DNA from: an uncultured Clostridia bacterium | GTDB lineage: Bacteria > Bacillota > Clostridia > Oscillospirales > Acutalibacteraceae | Assembly: GCA_946491705.1 (NCBI GenBank) | Contig: CAMLYM010000007.1 | Coordinates: 1 to 32,949, forward strand | Direction: 5' to 3' | DNA: 32,949 bases | Part shown: positions 8,427-16,552 of the stretch, in pieces | Layout of the letters: the number at the start of each line of letters is the position of its first letter | Numbering within the stretch: the first letter of the stretch is position 1 | The notes under the pieces: model-generated | Database searches by the model: none | What the model saw: only the letters and a program-made list of their open reading frames with translations | Told to the model about the DNA's origin: nothing | Made by a program: the position numbers and the translations under genes

Positions 8427-9782
8427 ATGGCCTTTGAAGGTCTTTCGGATAAGCTGAGCAATGCGTTTAAGCGGCTGCGGTCAAAGGGAAAGCTGTCCCA
8501 GTCCGACGTCAAGGAAGCCATGCGCGAGGTGCGCCTGGCCCTGCTGGAGGCGGACGTGAACTACAAGGTCGCCAAGGACTTTGTGGCCAAGGTATCCGAA
8601 CGGGCGGTGGGCGCCGAGGTCATGGAAAGCCTTACGCCTGCCCAGCATGTGATTAAGATTGTCAACGAAGAGTTGACGGCGCTCATGGGCGGCGAGAACG
8701 TGCGTATTGCTTCTGCGCCAAAGCCCCCTACGATTGTCATGCTCTGTGGTCTGCAGGGCTCGGGTAAAACCACCCATGCGGCCAAGCTGGCCCATATGTT
8801 TAAGAAGCAGGGCCGCCGGCCCCTGTTGGTCGCCTGCGACGTGTACCGTCCCGCCGCCATCACCCAGCTTAAGGTCATGGGAGAAAAGGCAGGGGTATCT
8901 GTTTTTGAGCAGGGCCAGGGAAACCCCGTCAAGATCGCCAAGGAAGCGGTCAAGCACGCCAAGGACTACGGCAACGACTTAGTGCTTCTGGATACTGCCG
9001 GCCGGCTGCACATCGACGAGACGCTTATGGACGAGCTTAAGCGGATCAAGGCGGAGGTAGGCCCTCATGAAATCCTGCTGGTGGTGGACGCCATGACCGG
9101 CCAGGACGCGGTCAACGTGGCCAAGGCCTTTGACGAGGCGCTGGGCATTGACGGCGTGGTTCTCACCAAGCTCGACGGCGACACCCGCGGCGGCGCGGCC
9201 CTTTCGGTCCGGGCGGTCACGGGAAAGCCCATCAAGTTCGCGGGTACCGGCGAAAAGATCGAGGAAATCGAAGTCTTCCATCCGGAACGCATGGCGTCGC
9301 GGATTTTGGGCATGGGCGATGTGCTGAGCCTGATTGAAAAGGCCGAGTCCCAGCTGGACGTGAAAAAGGCCGAGCAGATGGCCCGGCGTTTTTCGGAAAA
9401 CAAAATGGATTACAACGACATGCTCGATCAGTTTGCCCAGGTGCGCAAGCTCGGCCCCATCAAGCAGATTCTGAGCAGCCTGCCGGGCATGGATAAGCAT
9501 TTGAAAGAAGCGGACATTGACGACTCCCAGATGGACAAACAGATGGACCGCACGGTGGCCATCATCCTGTCCATGACCAAGCGGGAGCGGGCGTGTGTGG
9601 ACGCCATCAATCCTTCCCGTAAGCGCCGCATCGCCGCGGGCAGCGGCACGAAGGTGGAGGATGTCAACCGCCTCATCAAGCAGCTCGAGCAAATGCAGCA
9701 GATGATGAAGCAGTTCGGCGGCAAGGGAAAGAAGCGCCGCCGGATGATGGGGATGCCCCCTCCGGGCGCGTTCCCCAGGTAA
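8427..9782 (+). CDS. ffh: Signal recognition particle protein Ffh
   Basis: 451 residues. SRP54 GTPase that binds signal peptides and SRP RNA for co-translational membrane targeting. The N domain covers about 1-90. The G domain has GLQGSGKTTHAAK (G1, 108-120), DVYRPAAITQL, DTAGRLHID, TKLDGDTRGGAA and GTGEKIEEIEVFHP. The M domain runs from about 300 and is methionine-rich, with KRERACVDAINPSRKRRIA and a C-terminal GMPPPGAF. The ATG at 8427 follows GGAGGAG, 24 bases after ylxM. Second gene of the operon. The partner RNA gene (ffs) was not found in the window. Confidence 0.98.
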   Translation: MAFEGLSDKLSNAFKRLRSKGKLSQSDVKEAMREVRLALLEADVNYKVAKDFVAKVSERAVGAEVMESLTPAQHVIKIVNEELTALMGGENVRIASAPKPPTIVMLCGLQGSGKTTHAAKLAHMFKKQGRRPLLVACDVYRPAAITQLKVMGEKAGVSVFEQGQGNPVKIAKEAVKHAKDYGNDLVLLDTAGRLHIDETLMDELKRIKAEVGPHEILLVVDAMTGQDAVNVAKAFDEALGIDGVVLTKLDGDTRGGAALSVRAVTGKPIKFAGTGEKIEEIEVFHPERMASRILGMGDVLSLIEKAESQLDVKKAEQMARRFSENKMDYNDMLDQFAQVRKLGPIKQILSSLPGMDKHLKEADIDDSQMDKQMDRTVAIILSMTKRERACVDAINPSRKRRIAAGSGTKVEDVNRLIKQLEQMQQMMKQFGGKGKKRRRMMGMPPPGAFPR

Positions 9783-9796
9783 CAAAGTCGCAGCGT

Positions 9797-9819
9797 ACCA
9801 AGCAAACTTGTTTGTTGGT
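9797..9819 (+). other. Hairpin between ffh and rpsP
   Basis: ACCAA-g-CAAAC (9797-9807) pairs with GTTTGTTGGT (9810-9819): a 10-bp stem with one bulge and a tiny loop. There is no T tract, so it is more likely an mRNA processing or stabilising hairpin than a terminator. rpsP follows 44 bases later behind a strong CAGGAGGTAA. Confidence 0.45.
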
Positions 9820-9863
9820 GTTGACGATACTACATTTTATTATTCTCAGGAGGTAACTGACCA

Positions 9864-10106
9864 ATGGCAGTAAAAATCAGACTGCGCCGCATGGGCGCGA
9901 AAAAAGCCCCGTTCTACCGCATCGTAGTGGCGGATTCCCGCTATCCCCGTGACGGCCGTTTCATTGAGGAGATCGGCTACTACAATCCCCTGACCGAGCC
10001 GGCTACCGTGAAGGTGGACGCGGAAAAGGCCAAGAAGTGGATCGCCAACGGCGCTCAGCCGACCGATACCGTCAAGGCGCTGTTCAAGAAGAACGACGTT
10101 CTGTAA
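9864..10106 (+). CDS. rpsP: 30S ribosomal protein S16
   Basis: 80 residues. It begins [20 protein letters not shown] and continues with [20 protein letters not shown], diagnostic of S16. It binds 16S rRNA in the 30S body and is needed early in assembly. CAGGAGGTAA lies upstream of the ATG. Its place after ffh and before khpA-rimM-trmD is the usual Firmicutes order. Confidence 0.98.
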   Translation: MAVKIRLRRMGAKKAPFYRIVVADSRYPRDGRFIEEIGYYNPLTEPATVKVDAEKAKKWIANGAQPTDTVKALFKKNDVL

Positions 10107-10124
10107 GGGCAAGAGGTGGAACTG

Positions 10125-10358
10125 TTGAAAGAACTTCTGATCATCATTGCCAAGGGCCTTGTGGAAGACCCGGACGCGGTGAATGTGACCGTCGACGAAC
10201 CCAATGAAGAGGGCGTGACGGTTTACCATCTGCATGTGGCGCAAAACGACATGGGCCGCGTCATCGGCAAGCAGGGCCGCATTGCCAAGGCAATGCGCAC
10301 GGTCATGCGTGCTGCAGCCAGCCGCACTTCCCAGAAGATCGCGGTGGAAATCGACTAA
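10125..10358 (+). CDS. khpA: KhpA, KH-domain RNA-binding protein
   Basis: 77 residues from TTG 10125; a GTG at 10116 would add three residues (MEL). TTG is preferred because AGAGGTGG (10112-10119) sits 5 bases before it and overlaps the GTG, and because relatives begin MKELL. A single KH domain is seen, with GRVIGKQGRIAKAMRTVMRA carrying the GxxG loop (GKQG). KhpA (formerly YlqC) pairs with KhpB/Jag to bind RNAs affecting cell division and elongation. It is 18 bases after rpsP. Confidence 0.94.
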   Translation: MKELLIIIAKGLVEDPDAVNVTVDEPNEEGVTVYHLHVAQNDMGRVIGKQGRIAKAMRTVMRAAASRTSQKIAVEID

Positions 10359-10368
10359 GAAACCATCA

Positions 10369-10415
10369 AAACGGCTGAAATCCCGGGCACATTGCGCTTT
10401 GGATTCCAGCCGTTT
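10369..10415 (+). repeat. 15-bp near-perfect inverted repeat upstream of rimM
   Basis: AAACGGCTGAAATCC (10369-10383) and GGATTCCAGCCGTTT (10401-10415) pair with one mismatch around a 17-base loop. No T tract follows, so it is not a simple terminator. It lies in the 147-base gap between khpA and rimM and could be a processing site, a regulatory leader hairpin or a dispersed palindromic repeat. Confidence 0.75.
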
Positions 10416-10505
10416 GGCTTGTGCGGGACCGCCGCCCCGCCGTTTTGGCGTGGTCAGGAGGCGAAAAGCAATCCGGCGGCAAAAGGCCGGGGAAGGGAGC
10501 GGAAC

Positions 10506-11018
10506 ATGAAAAAGCGGTATCTGGAGGTAGGCAAGGTCACCGGGACCCACGGCATCCGCGGGGAACTGCGGGTGCAGCCCTGGGCCAACGGCCCGGACTT
10601 TTTGTGCGGGTTTGATACCCTCTATTTCAAAAAAGGGGAAGAGCCGGTGACGGTGGAAAGCGCCCGCCCCCACAAGACGATGGTCCTGCTAAAGCTCAAA
10701 GGGATTGACGGCATCGAAGCCGCCCAAACCCTGCGGGACCGGGTTTTGTACATCGACCGAGCGGATGTGACCCTCGCTCCCGGGGAATACTTCATCCAGG
10801 ACCTGCAGGGCCTTCAGGTGCAGGACGCGGATACCGGCGAAACCTACGGAGAGTTGTCCGACGTCAGCCGCACCGGAGCCAACGACGTTTACCATGTGAA
10901 AACCACACAGGGCGAAGTGCTCATTCCCGCCATCCCCGACGTGATTGTGGAAACCGACATCGAGGGCGGTATTATGAAGATCCGTCCCATCAAGGGGTTG
11001 TTTGACGATGCGCATTGA
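10506..11018 (+). CDS. rimM: 16S rRNA processing protein RimM
   Basis: 170 residues, typical. The N-terminal RimM barrel has EVGKVTGTHGIRGELRVQPW. The C-terminal PRC-barrel begins near residue 95 (GEYFIQDLQGLQV) and ends VIVETDIEGGIMKIRPIKGL. RimM binds S19 and helps mature the 30S head. The ATG at 10506 follows GGAAGGGAG; the longer frame back to 10392 crosses the leader hairpin and has no family support. Its last 11 bases overlap trmD, so the two are translationally coupled. Confidence 0.96.
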   Translation: MKKRYLEVGKVTGTHGIRGELRVQPWANGPDFLCGFDTLYFKKGEEPVTVESARPHKTMVLLKLKGIDGIEAAQTLRDRVLYIDRADVTLAPGEYFIQDLQGLQVQDADTGETYGELSDVSRTGANDVYHVKTTQGEVLIPAIPDVIVETDIEGGIMKIRPIKGLFDDAH

Positions 11019-11760
11019 CATGCTCACCCTGTTTCCCGCCATGTGCGAGGCGGTGCTGTCGGAAAGTATCGTAGGCCGCGCCCGGCAGGAAGGGCTCGTC
11101 ACGGTGGAGTGTCACGACATCCGCGCGTATACCCTGGATATCCACCGCCGGGTGGACGACTACCCCTACGGCGGCGGAATGGGTATGCTTTTGCAGGCCC
11201 AGCCCATTTACGACTGCTTTGAGGCGGTGTGCCGGGCCGCCGGCTCCCGTCCCCACCTGATCCACCTTTCCCCCCAGGGAAAGGTATTTACCGAACGGCG
11301 GGCGGTGGAGCTTTCCAAGATGGAGCACATCGCGTTTTTGTGCGGCCATTACGAGGGAATCGACGAACGGGTGATCGAAGAGCTGGTGGATGAGGAGATT
11401 TCACTGGGGGACTTTGTTCTCACCGGCGGTGAGCTGCCGGCCCTGGCGGTGGCCGACGCGGTGCTTCGCCTGGTACCCGGCGTGCTGGCGGACGAGCTGA
11501 GCTTTACCGAGGAAAGCCATTTTAGCGGCCTGCTGGAATATCCTCAGTATACCAGACCCCCGGTCTGGCACGGCCGCGAGGTGCCGGGGGTGCTCCTGTC
11601 CGGGCATCATAAAAACATTGCCGATTGGCGGCGGGAGCAGTCTCTGAGGCGTACGATGGATCGCCGCCCCGATTTGATGGAATCCTTTGTGCCTGACCGG
11701 CTCGACCAGAAGCTGCTCGAACAAATCCATGCCCGGGAAAAGTCAAAAAATAGGGAATAA
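11008..11760 (+). CDS. trmD: tRNA (guanine-37-N1)-methyltransferase
   Basis: 250 residues. SPOUT-class enzyme making m1G37 in tRNAs, which prevents +1 frameshifting. It begins MRIDMLTLFPAMCEAVLSES. Knot motifs follow: YPYGGGMGMLLQ, LSPQGKVFTE, CGHYEGIDERV and ISLGDFVLTGGELPAL. The C-terminal domain has EYPQYTRPPVWHG and VPGVLLSGHH. ATG 11008 lies inside the rimM end. rplS (L19), which normally follows trmD, is not next; instead a 296-base spacer and an HPr gene follow, and no clear terminator is visible. Confidence 0.97.
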   Translation: MRIDMLTLFPAMCEAVLSESIVGRARQEGLVTVECHDIRAYTLDIHRRVDDYPYGGGMGMLLQAQPIYDCFEAVCRAAGSRPHLIHLSPQGKVFTERRAVELSKMEHIAFLCGHYEGIDERVIEELVDEEISLGDFVLTGGELPALAVADAVLRLVPGVLADELSFTEESHFSGLLEYPQYTRPPVWHGREVPGVLLSGHHKNIADWRREQSLRRTMDRRPDLMESFVPDRLDQKLLEQIHAREKSKNRE

Positions 11761-11971
11761 CAGGAAATTTCCATTATTTTCTGAAACCCATTCGGTATTT
11801 TGAGCGGGATTCGGTATAATGGGAACGAAAATGCTGTATAATTATTTGTGGAATTGTCCAAGCCGGGAAAAGAAAAGGGTCAAATTAAACAAACGTGGCG
11901 GAATTTATTGCAGCGCGCTATGGTCATCAATACGAAATATAGCGCACGGCCCCGATTGGAAACCAAAATCG

Positions 11972-12000
11972 TTGACGTTGCGGGCAAATTTGCTTATAAT
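11972..12000 (+). promoter_or_regulatory. Promoter of the HPr gene
   Basis: TTGACG (11972-11977), 17-base spacer, TATAAT (11995-12000). The start should be near 12007, leaving a 50-base leader. The rest of the 296-base spacer holds two further TATAAT sequences (11815-11820, 11837-11842) without good -35 boxes, and a small inverted repeat (GCGCTAT / ATAGCGC). No gene is seen there. Confidence 0.88.
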
Positions 12001-12056
12001 AGGATAAAAGGAAGAATACTAGAGTGAATTGCTATTGACAGGGGGAAATTTCGAAG

Positions 12057-12320
12057 ATGACTTATAAAGATGTCACCGTTCAGAATCAGGTAGGTCTGCA
12101 TGCGCGGCCCGCTACCTTCTTTATCCAGAAGGCAAATGAATACAAGTCTTCCATCTGGGTGGAGAAGGAAGAACGCAGGGTCAACGCGAAAAGTCTTCTG
12201 GGCGTCCTTTCTTTGGGCATCGTCGGCGGAACGACGATCCGCATCATTGCGGACGGTGACGATGAGACGCAGGCTGTGGACAGCCTGGTGAACCTGGTAC
12301 AGTCCGGCTTTGCCGAATAA
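12057..12320 (+). CDS. ptsH: HPr-family phosphocarrier protein
   Basis: 87 residues, the standard HPr length. His15 in NQVGLHARPAT is the residue phosphorylated by enzyme I in the sugar phosphotransferase system. Ser46 in NAKSLLGVLSLGI is the HPr kinase site used in Firmicutes catabolite control. Both residues are present, so this is HPr rather than Crh (which lacks His15). No ptsI adjoins it; it has its own promoter and terminator and stands alone, as is common in Clostridia. A paralogue elsewhere cannot be excluded. Confidence 0.9.
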   Translation: MTYKDVTVQNQVGLHARPATFFIQKANEYKSSIWVEKEERRVNAKSLLGVLSLGIVGGTTIRIIADGDDETQAVDSLVNLVQSGFAE

Positions 12321-12376
12321 GCGTCAACGAATCAACCCGCTGCGCTTATACCAGGAGGAATATTCCCGATATCATG

Positions 12377-12417
12377 AAGAGGGCGGACTTGAGAAAAGTC
12401 GGCCCTCTTGTTTTTTT
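12377..12417 (+). terminator. Terminator after the HPr gene
   Basis: AAGAGGGC (12377-12384) / GCCCTCTT (12402-12409), extended inside by GACTT / AAGTC, then a T7 tract (12411-12417). Confidence 0.93.
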
Positions 12418-12518
12418 CACTTCCTTCGCATATACTTAGATGGAAAATCATTCTTATAAAGGAATTCGGCCGCCGTTTTTGCCGGCACCGGGAGAGGAAA
12501 GCGGAAAGGCGCGGTACT

Positions 12519-12691
12519 ATGCAGCCCAAGCGGCTTTACAGGATGGAAGAGGGCAGGATGGCCAAGTGTTTAGGCATTGACCCAGGTCTGATACACATCC
12601 GTGGACTTTTGTGTTGTGTGCGGGTGCCGGCCTCATCGCCTATATCATCGCGGCCTGCATTCTGCCACGCAAAATCCAAATGATCCAGTAA
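12519..12691 (+). pseudogene. Broken PspC-domain protein gene
   Basis: The first frame reads MQPKRLYRMEEGRM, then AKCLGIDPGLIHIR, clearly the start of a small PspC-domain membrane protein (family pattern KRLYRS..GRMIAGVCGGLAEYLGIDPxLIRI). The segment matching IAGVCGGL is missing, consistent with an in-frame loss of about 24 bases. Near base 12600 the match moves to another frame: bases 12602-12691 read WTFVLCAGAGLIAYIIAACI then LPRKIQMIQ-stop, which is the transmembrane half. Restoring one base there would rejoin the frames as HIRWTFVL. The gene therefore carries a deletion and a single-base frameshift. PspC proteins act in membrane stress. A sequencing error could explain the frameshift but not the internal gap. 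Confidence 0.8.
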
Positions 12692-12728
12692 CCGATTCAA
12701 ACCGCGCGTTTTTTAAAGGAGGGCAATT

Positions 12729-14564
12729 TTGGAGGATACCCTTTTACGGCTGCGGGAAAAGGCCAGGCGCCTTCCCTTGGAGCCGGGCGTATATATTATG
12801 CATGACAAGCAGGGCAAGATTATCTACATCGGCAAGGCAAAGGCGCTTAAAAACCGGGTCAGCCAGTATTTCGGCGCCGGCAGCGGGCATACCGACAAGG
12901 TGCGCCAGATGGTCAGCCGGGTAGAGGACTTTGAGTATATCGTTACCGACAGCGAGTTTGAAGCGCTGGTGCTCGAATGCAGCCTTATTAAGCAGCATTC
13001 GCCCAAGTATAACATTCTCCTGAAGGATGACAAGGGCTATCATTACGTCAAGATCACCCAAGGACCCTGGCCGCGTATCACCAGCGAAAAGCAGATTGTG
13101 CAGGACGGGGCCAATTATCTAGGCCCCTATGTGAGCTCCTGGACGGTCAAACAGGCGGTAGGCGAGGCGAACAAGATTTTTAAGCTCCCCACCTGCAGCC
13201 GCAAATTCCCCCAGGAGTTCGGCAAGGGCCGCCCCTGCCTGAATTTTTATATCGACCAGTGCTGCGCCCCCTGCCGGGGAAAGCTTTCCGAGAAGGAATA
13301 CGGGGAGTTTGTCTCCCAGGCCATTGATTTTCTCAGAGGCGGCAGCAGCTTTTCGGTGAAATCCCTCACCGAACAGATGGAACGGGCTGCGGAAAATCTG
13401 GAGTTCGAGCGGGCCGCGAAGCTTCGGGACAAGATCAACGCCATCAAGAAGATCACCGAGAAGCAGAAGATCGTGGATTCCCATATTCCCGAGCAGGACG
13501 TGATCGCGCTGGCCACGCTTGGAACTCAGGCGGCGGTGGAGGTGTTCCGGTTCAAGGGCGGGCGGCTTTTTGACCGGGAGGATTTCCTCTTAGGGGAGAT
13601 CGACACGGCTGTCGCCGCACGCAAGGAATTTCTGGAGCGGTACTATTCCATCCGGGAGACGGTGCCGCCGGTGGTGACGCTGGACGAGCCGGTGGAGGAC
13701 GCGCCGCTTCTGGAGGCGTGGCTTAGCCAGAAGGCGGGCCGGCGGGTACATATCCATGTCCCCCAGCGCGGGGAACAGAAAAGACTCGTGGAAATGTGCC
13801 GGTCGAACGCTTCCGAAAAGCTTGCCCAGCAAAATGGGAGGACCGGCAAGGAAGCGGCGGCGCTTGACGAGCTGTCACGGCTTCTGGGGCTTTCCGAACC
13901 GCCCCACTACATCGAGTCTTACGACATTTCCAACACCGCCGGCAGCGAGAACGTGGCCGGCATGGTGGTGTTTGAAGACGGACGGCCTCTGCGGTCGGCC
14001 TATAAAAAGTTCAAGATCAAAGGGTTCCAGGGGCAGGACGACTATGCCTCCATGAACGAGGTGCTCACCCGCCGCTTTTCCCACTACGAGGAGGAAAAGG
14101 ACACGGGCAGGGGTTTCGGCCGCCTACCGGACCTGATTTTGCTCGATGGGGGGAAAGGTCAGGTGGCGGCGGTAGCTCCGGTGCTCAGGCAGTTCGGCCT
14201 TTCGATTCCGCTCTTTGGCATGGTCAAGGACGACAAGCACCGCACCCGCGCCATCGCCTCGTTAGACGGGGAAATCGCCATTTCCATGACCCGCAGCGCC
14301 TATACCCTGGTTTCCACCATTCAGGAAGAGGTTCACCGGTTCGCCATCGGGTACCACCGCCAGCGGCGCAGCAAGTCGGCACTGTCCTCCACGCTGCTTT
14401 CGATTCCAGGAGTGGGGCCCGCCCGCGCAAAGGCCCTGCTTTCCCATTTTGGAAGCGTGGGGCGTATCAAGCAGGCAAGCGAAGAAGAACTTGCCGCGGT
14501 CAAAGGAGTATCGGCACCGGCGGCGAAAGCCATCCGGCTTTATTTTGACACGATGGAAGAATAA
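12729..14564 (+). CDS. uvrC: UvrABC excinuclease subunit C
   Basis: 611 residues. Nucleotide-excision repair endonuclease that makes both incisions around a lesion held by UvrB. The N-terminal GIY-YIG nuclease has PGVYIMHDKQGKIIYIGKAK (19-38). A UVR helix pair follows near 210-240 (EFERAAKLRDKINAIKKI). The UvrC RNase H-like domain has ESYDISNTAGSENVAGMVVF, ILLDGGKGQ and GMVKDDKHRT. Two helix-hairpin-helix motifs (SIPGVGPARAKALLSHFGSV, VKGVSAPAAKAI) end the protein. The start is TTG 12729, 7 bases after AAAGGAGGG. It lies just after the broken pspC. Confidence 0.97.
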   Translation: MEDTLLRLREKARRLPLEPGVYIMHDKQGKIIYIGKAKALKNRVSQYFGAGSGHTDKVRQMVSRVEDFEYIVTDSEFEALVLECSLIKQHSPKYNILLKDDKGYHYVKITQGPWPRITSEKQIVQDGANYLGPYVSSWTVKQAVGEANKIFKLPTCSRKFPQEFGKGRPCLNFYIDQCCAPCRGKLSEKEYGEFVSQAIDFLRGGSSFSVKSLTEQMERAAENLEFERAAKLRDKINAIKKITEKQKIVDSHIPEQDVIALATLGTQAAVEVFRFKGGRLFDREDFLLGEIDTAVAARKEFLERYYSIRETVPPVVTLDEPVEDAPLLEAWLSQKAGRRVHIHVPQRGEQKRLVEMCRSNASEKLAQQNGRTGKEAAALDELSRLLGLSEPPHYIESYDISNTAGSENVAGMVVFEDGRPLRSAYKKFKIKGFQGQDDYASMNEVLTRRFSHYEEEKDTGRGFGRLPDLILLDGGKGQVAAVAPVLRQFGLSIPLFGMVKDDKHRTRAIASLDGEIAISMTRSAYTLVSTIQEEVHRFAIGYHRQRRSKSALSSTLLSIPGVGPARAKALLSHFGSVGRIKQASEEELAAVKGVSAPAAKAIRLYFDTMEE

Positions 14565-14582
14565 GGGACAGGAGATAGGTCT

Positions 14583-15905
14583 ATGATCAAAAGCTACGTC
14601 AGCGCCAGCTCGCTGCTGTTGTCTTGTTTTGCATTTGTGTTTTTTGGGATTGCGGCGATTATCTGGAGAGAGTCTCTGCTGTCCATTGTCTACCTGGTCA
14701 CTTCAGGGCTCTTGGCTATCGCTGGAGTGGTGCAGTTGGTTACCGCGGTATCCAGCAAGCCTTTTTTCAAAAACGGTCTTTTAAAGATTCTATCGGGCCT
14801 TTTGACCATTGGCTTGGGTGTCCTTTTGTATCTGGACCCGGATAAGTTCAAGGCGGTTTTACCCATTCTGCTGGGACTTTATATGATGATTCTAGCTATC
14901 ATCAAGCTCATCTCCTTTTTCCAGTACACGGAGGACAAGTTGATTTACCGGCTTTACCCGCTGGTTTCCGGCTTGGTCATGATCGTGTTTTCCGTCGTCA
15001 TTATGAGTAATCCCTACGAGAGCGTGTCTACCGTCATGCTCATCATCGGGATTTTCCTGATTTTTTACGGATCGACTTATTTGATCGACTTTTTCCGGGA
15101 AATACTACCCTTTAAGAACCCCGGTAAGATCAAGCGACACATCCGCATCACGTTGCCGGTGGTATTTGTCTCCTTTATGCCCAAGCTGATGCTTTCGAAG
15201 ATCAACAACTTTCTTCAGTCCTCCAAGCAGGAGGAGGTCCCTCAAAGCCCGGTCAAGGATGAGAACCCGCCGGATATTGAGGTGTTCATCCACGTCATGG
15301 AAAAAGGTACCGGCGTCATGGGGCATATGGACCTTTTTTACCGGGGCCAGGTTATCTCCTACGGCTGCTATGACAAGGCGTCTCAAAAGCTGGACGGCGG
15401 CATGGGAGACGGGGTGCTTTTTACCATTGACAAAAAGGAAAAATACGTGAATTTCTGCAATAATTATGCGGGAAAAACTCTGTTTTGCTTCGGCCTTCGC
15501 CTGACCGAGGAGCAGAAAAAGCGAGTGGATCAGAAGATGGATGAAATCTTCAGCTATCTCTATGAATGGGATCCGCCGGTGGTGGAAGCGATGAGGCGCG
15601 GGGAAACGGATTTGGACAAGTATAAGGAATACGCCAGCCGGCTTTACCGGGTGACGGGAGCGAAATTTTATAAGTTCACCAAAAGCTCTTTTAAAACCTA
15701 TTTTGTCCTTACTACCAACTGCGTCAAGCTGGCCGATGAAGTGATCGGATCTTCCGGTACCGATGTGCTTGGTATGAACGGCTTAGTTACACCCGGCACC
15801 TATTACGATTATCTTAACCGGGAATATACTCTGAAAAACGGGATTGTCATTTCCAGGGAAGTTTACCGCAACAATCCGGAGCAGAAAGAAATCGTCCGGG
15901 GTTGA
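14583..15905 (+). CDS. HdeD-like membrane protein fused to a putative permuted papain-fold (NlpC/P60-like) domain
   Basis: 440 residues. The first 175 residues form about six hydrophobic segments with the DUF308/HdeD look (GIAAIIWRESLLSIVYLVTS, LLYLDPDKFKAVLPILLGLY, IIGIFLIFYGSTYLID). A basic amphipathic stretch and a polar linker follow. Residues 232-415 are a soluble domain with IEVFIHVME (His237), GVMGHMDLFYRGQVISYG (His248) and, far downstream, FVLTTNCVKLADEVIG (Cys380). The order His before Cys, with the Cys at a helix start and G-H-x-D on a strand, resembles circularly permuted papain-like families (YiiX, DUF4105). It could hydrolyse an amide or thioester, or bind lipid. ATG 14583 follows GGAGATAGG, 18 bases after uvrC. 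Function unknown; the domain call is inference. Confidence 0.7.
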   Translation: MIKSYVSASSLLLSCFAFVFFGIAAIIWRESLLSIVYLVTSGLLAIAGVVQLVTAVSSKPFFKNGLLKILSGLLTIGLGVLLYLDPDKFKAVLPILLGLYMMILAIIKLISFFQYTEDKLIYRLYPLVSGLVMIVFSVVIMSNPYESVSTVMLIIGIFLIFYGSTYLIDFFREILPFKNPGKIKRHIRITLPVVFVSFMPKLMLSKINNFLQSSKQEEVPQSPVKDENPPDIEVFIHVMEKGTGVMGHMDLFYRGQVISYGCYDKASQKLDGGMGDGVLFTIDKKEKYVNFCNNYAGKTLFCFGLRLTEEQKKRVDQKMDEIFSYLYEWDPPVVEAMRRGETDLDKYKEYASRLYRVTGAKFYKFTKSSFKTYFVLTTNCVKLADEVIGSSGTDVLGMNGLVTPGTYYDYLNREYTLKNGIVISREVYRNNPEQKEIVRG

Positions 15906-15931
15906 CAAGGACCGACGAAAAATGGGATAAT
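15902..15931 (+). promoter_or_regulatory. Promoter of the rsmD-coaD operon
   Basis: TTGACA (15902-15907), 18-base spacer, GATAAT (15926-15931). It overlaps the stop codon of the preceding gene. Confidence 0.78.
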
Positions 15932-16003
15932 AAATAAAATATCCCCATGCATACCGGCTGCCGTTCGCTGCCAAATGGGGAGCACCACATGGAGGGAAAA
16001 CCC

Positions 16004-16552
16004 ATGCGAGTCATAACAGGAACCGCCAGAGGCCGGCGTTTGATTACCCGGGAAGGGGAGGATGTACGTCCCACTTCCGACCGGGTGAAGGAAGCGGCTT
16101 TCAGCATCATACAGTTTGAGGTGGAGGGCCGCAAGGTGCTCGACCTGTTTGCAGGGTCTGGGCAGATGGGCATCGAAGCGCTCAGCCGGGGAGCCGCATC
16201 CGCCGTATTTGTGGACCAAAGCGCAAAAAGCGTGGAAGTGGTGCGCAAAAACCTGGAGACGGTAGGCTTTGAAGGCAGAGCCCAAGTGTTTACAACCGGG
16301 TACGATGCCTTTTTGCTAAGCACCGCCGACCGCTTTGACCTTGCGTTTTTGGATCCGCCTTATGAAAAGGGCTTTGTGGAAAAGGCGCTTCCTCTGCTTG
16401 CAGCGAAAATGAACCACGGCGGGGTCATTCTCTGTGAGCACTCTGAGCGGGAAAATCCGCCCCGAGAAATCGGTGGGGGTTTTGCCCTTGCGCGCACCTA
16501 CCGGTATGGGAAAATCCGCCTGTCGGTCTATAGAGGAGGGACGGAAGATTGA
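16004..16552 (+). CDS. rsmD: 16S rRNA (guanine-966-N2)-methyltransferase RsmD
   Basis: 182 residues. Class I SAM-dependent methyltransferase acting on G966 of 16S rRNA. It shows RVITGTARGRRL at the N-terminus, RPTSDRVKEAAFSII, the SAM loop VLDLFAGSGQMGIEALSRGA, FVDQSAKSVEVVRKNL, and the catalytic DPPY in LAFLDPPYEKG. ATG 16004 has GGAGGG seven bases upstream; the in-frame ATG at 15989 lacks a site. The stop overlaps the coaD start by 4 bases; the rsmD-coaD pair is a classic Firmicutes arrangement. Confidence 0.95.
   Translation: MRVITGTARGRRLITREGEDVRPTSDRVKEAAFSIIQFEVEGRKVLDLFAGSGQMGIEALSRGAASAVFVDQSAKSVEVVRKNLETVGFEGRAQVFTTGYDAFLLSTADRFDLAFLDPPYEKGFVEKALPLLAAKMNHGGVILCEHSERENPPREIGGGFALARTYRYGKIRLSVYRGGTED

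Noticed and set aside
11819..12007. 62-codon open frame before the HPr gene
   Set aside because: It overlaps the HPr promoter, has no ribosome binding site and no recognisable sequence.
12601..12924. 107-codon frame overlapping the pspC remnant and uvrC
   Set aside because: Most of it is uvrC in the wrong frame; the pspC remnant continues in a different frame (12602-12691).
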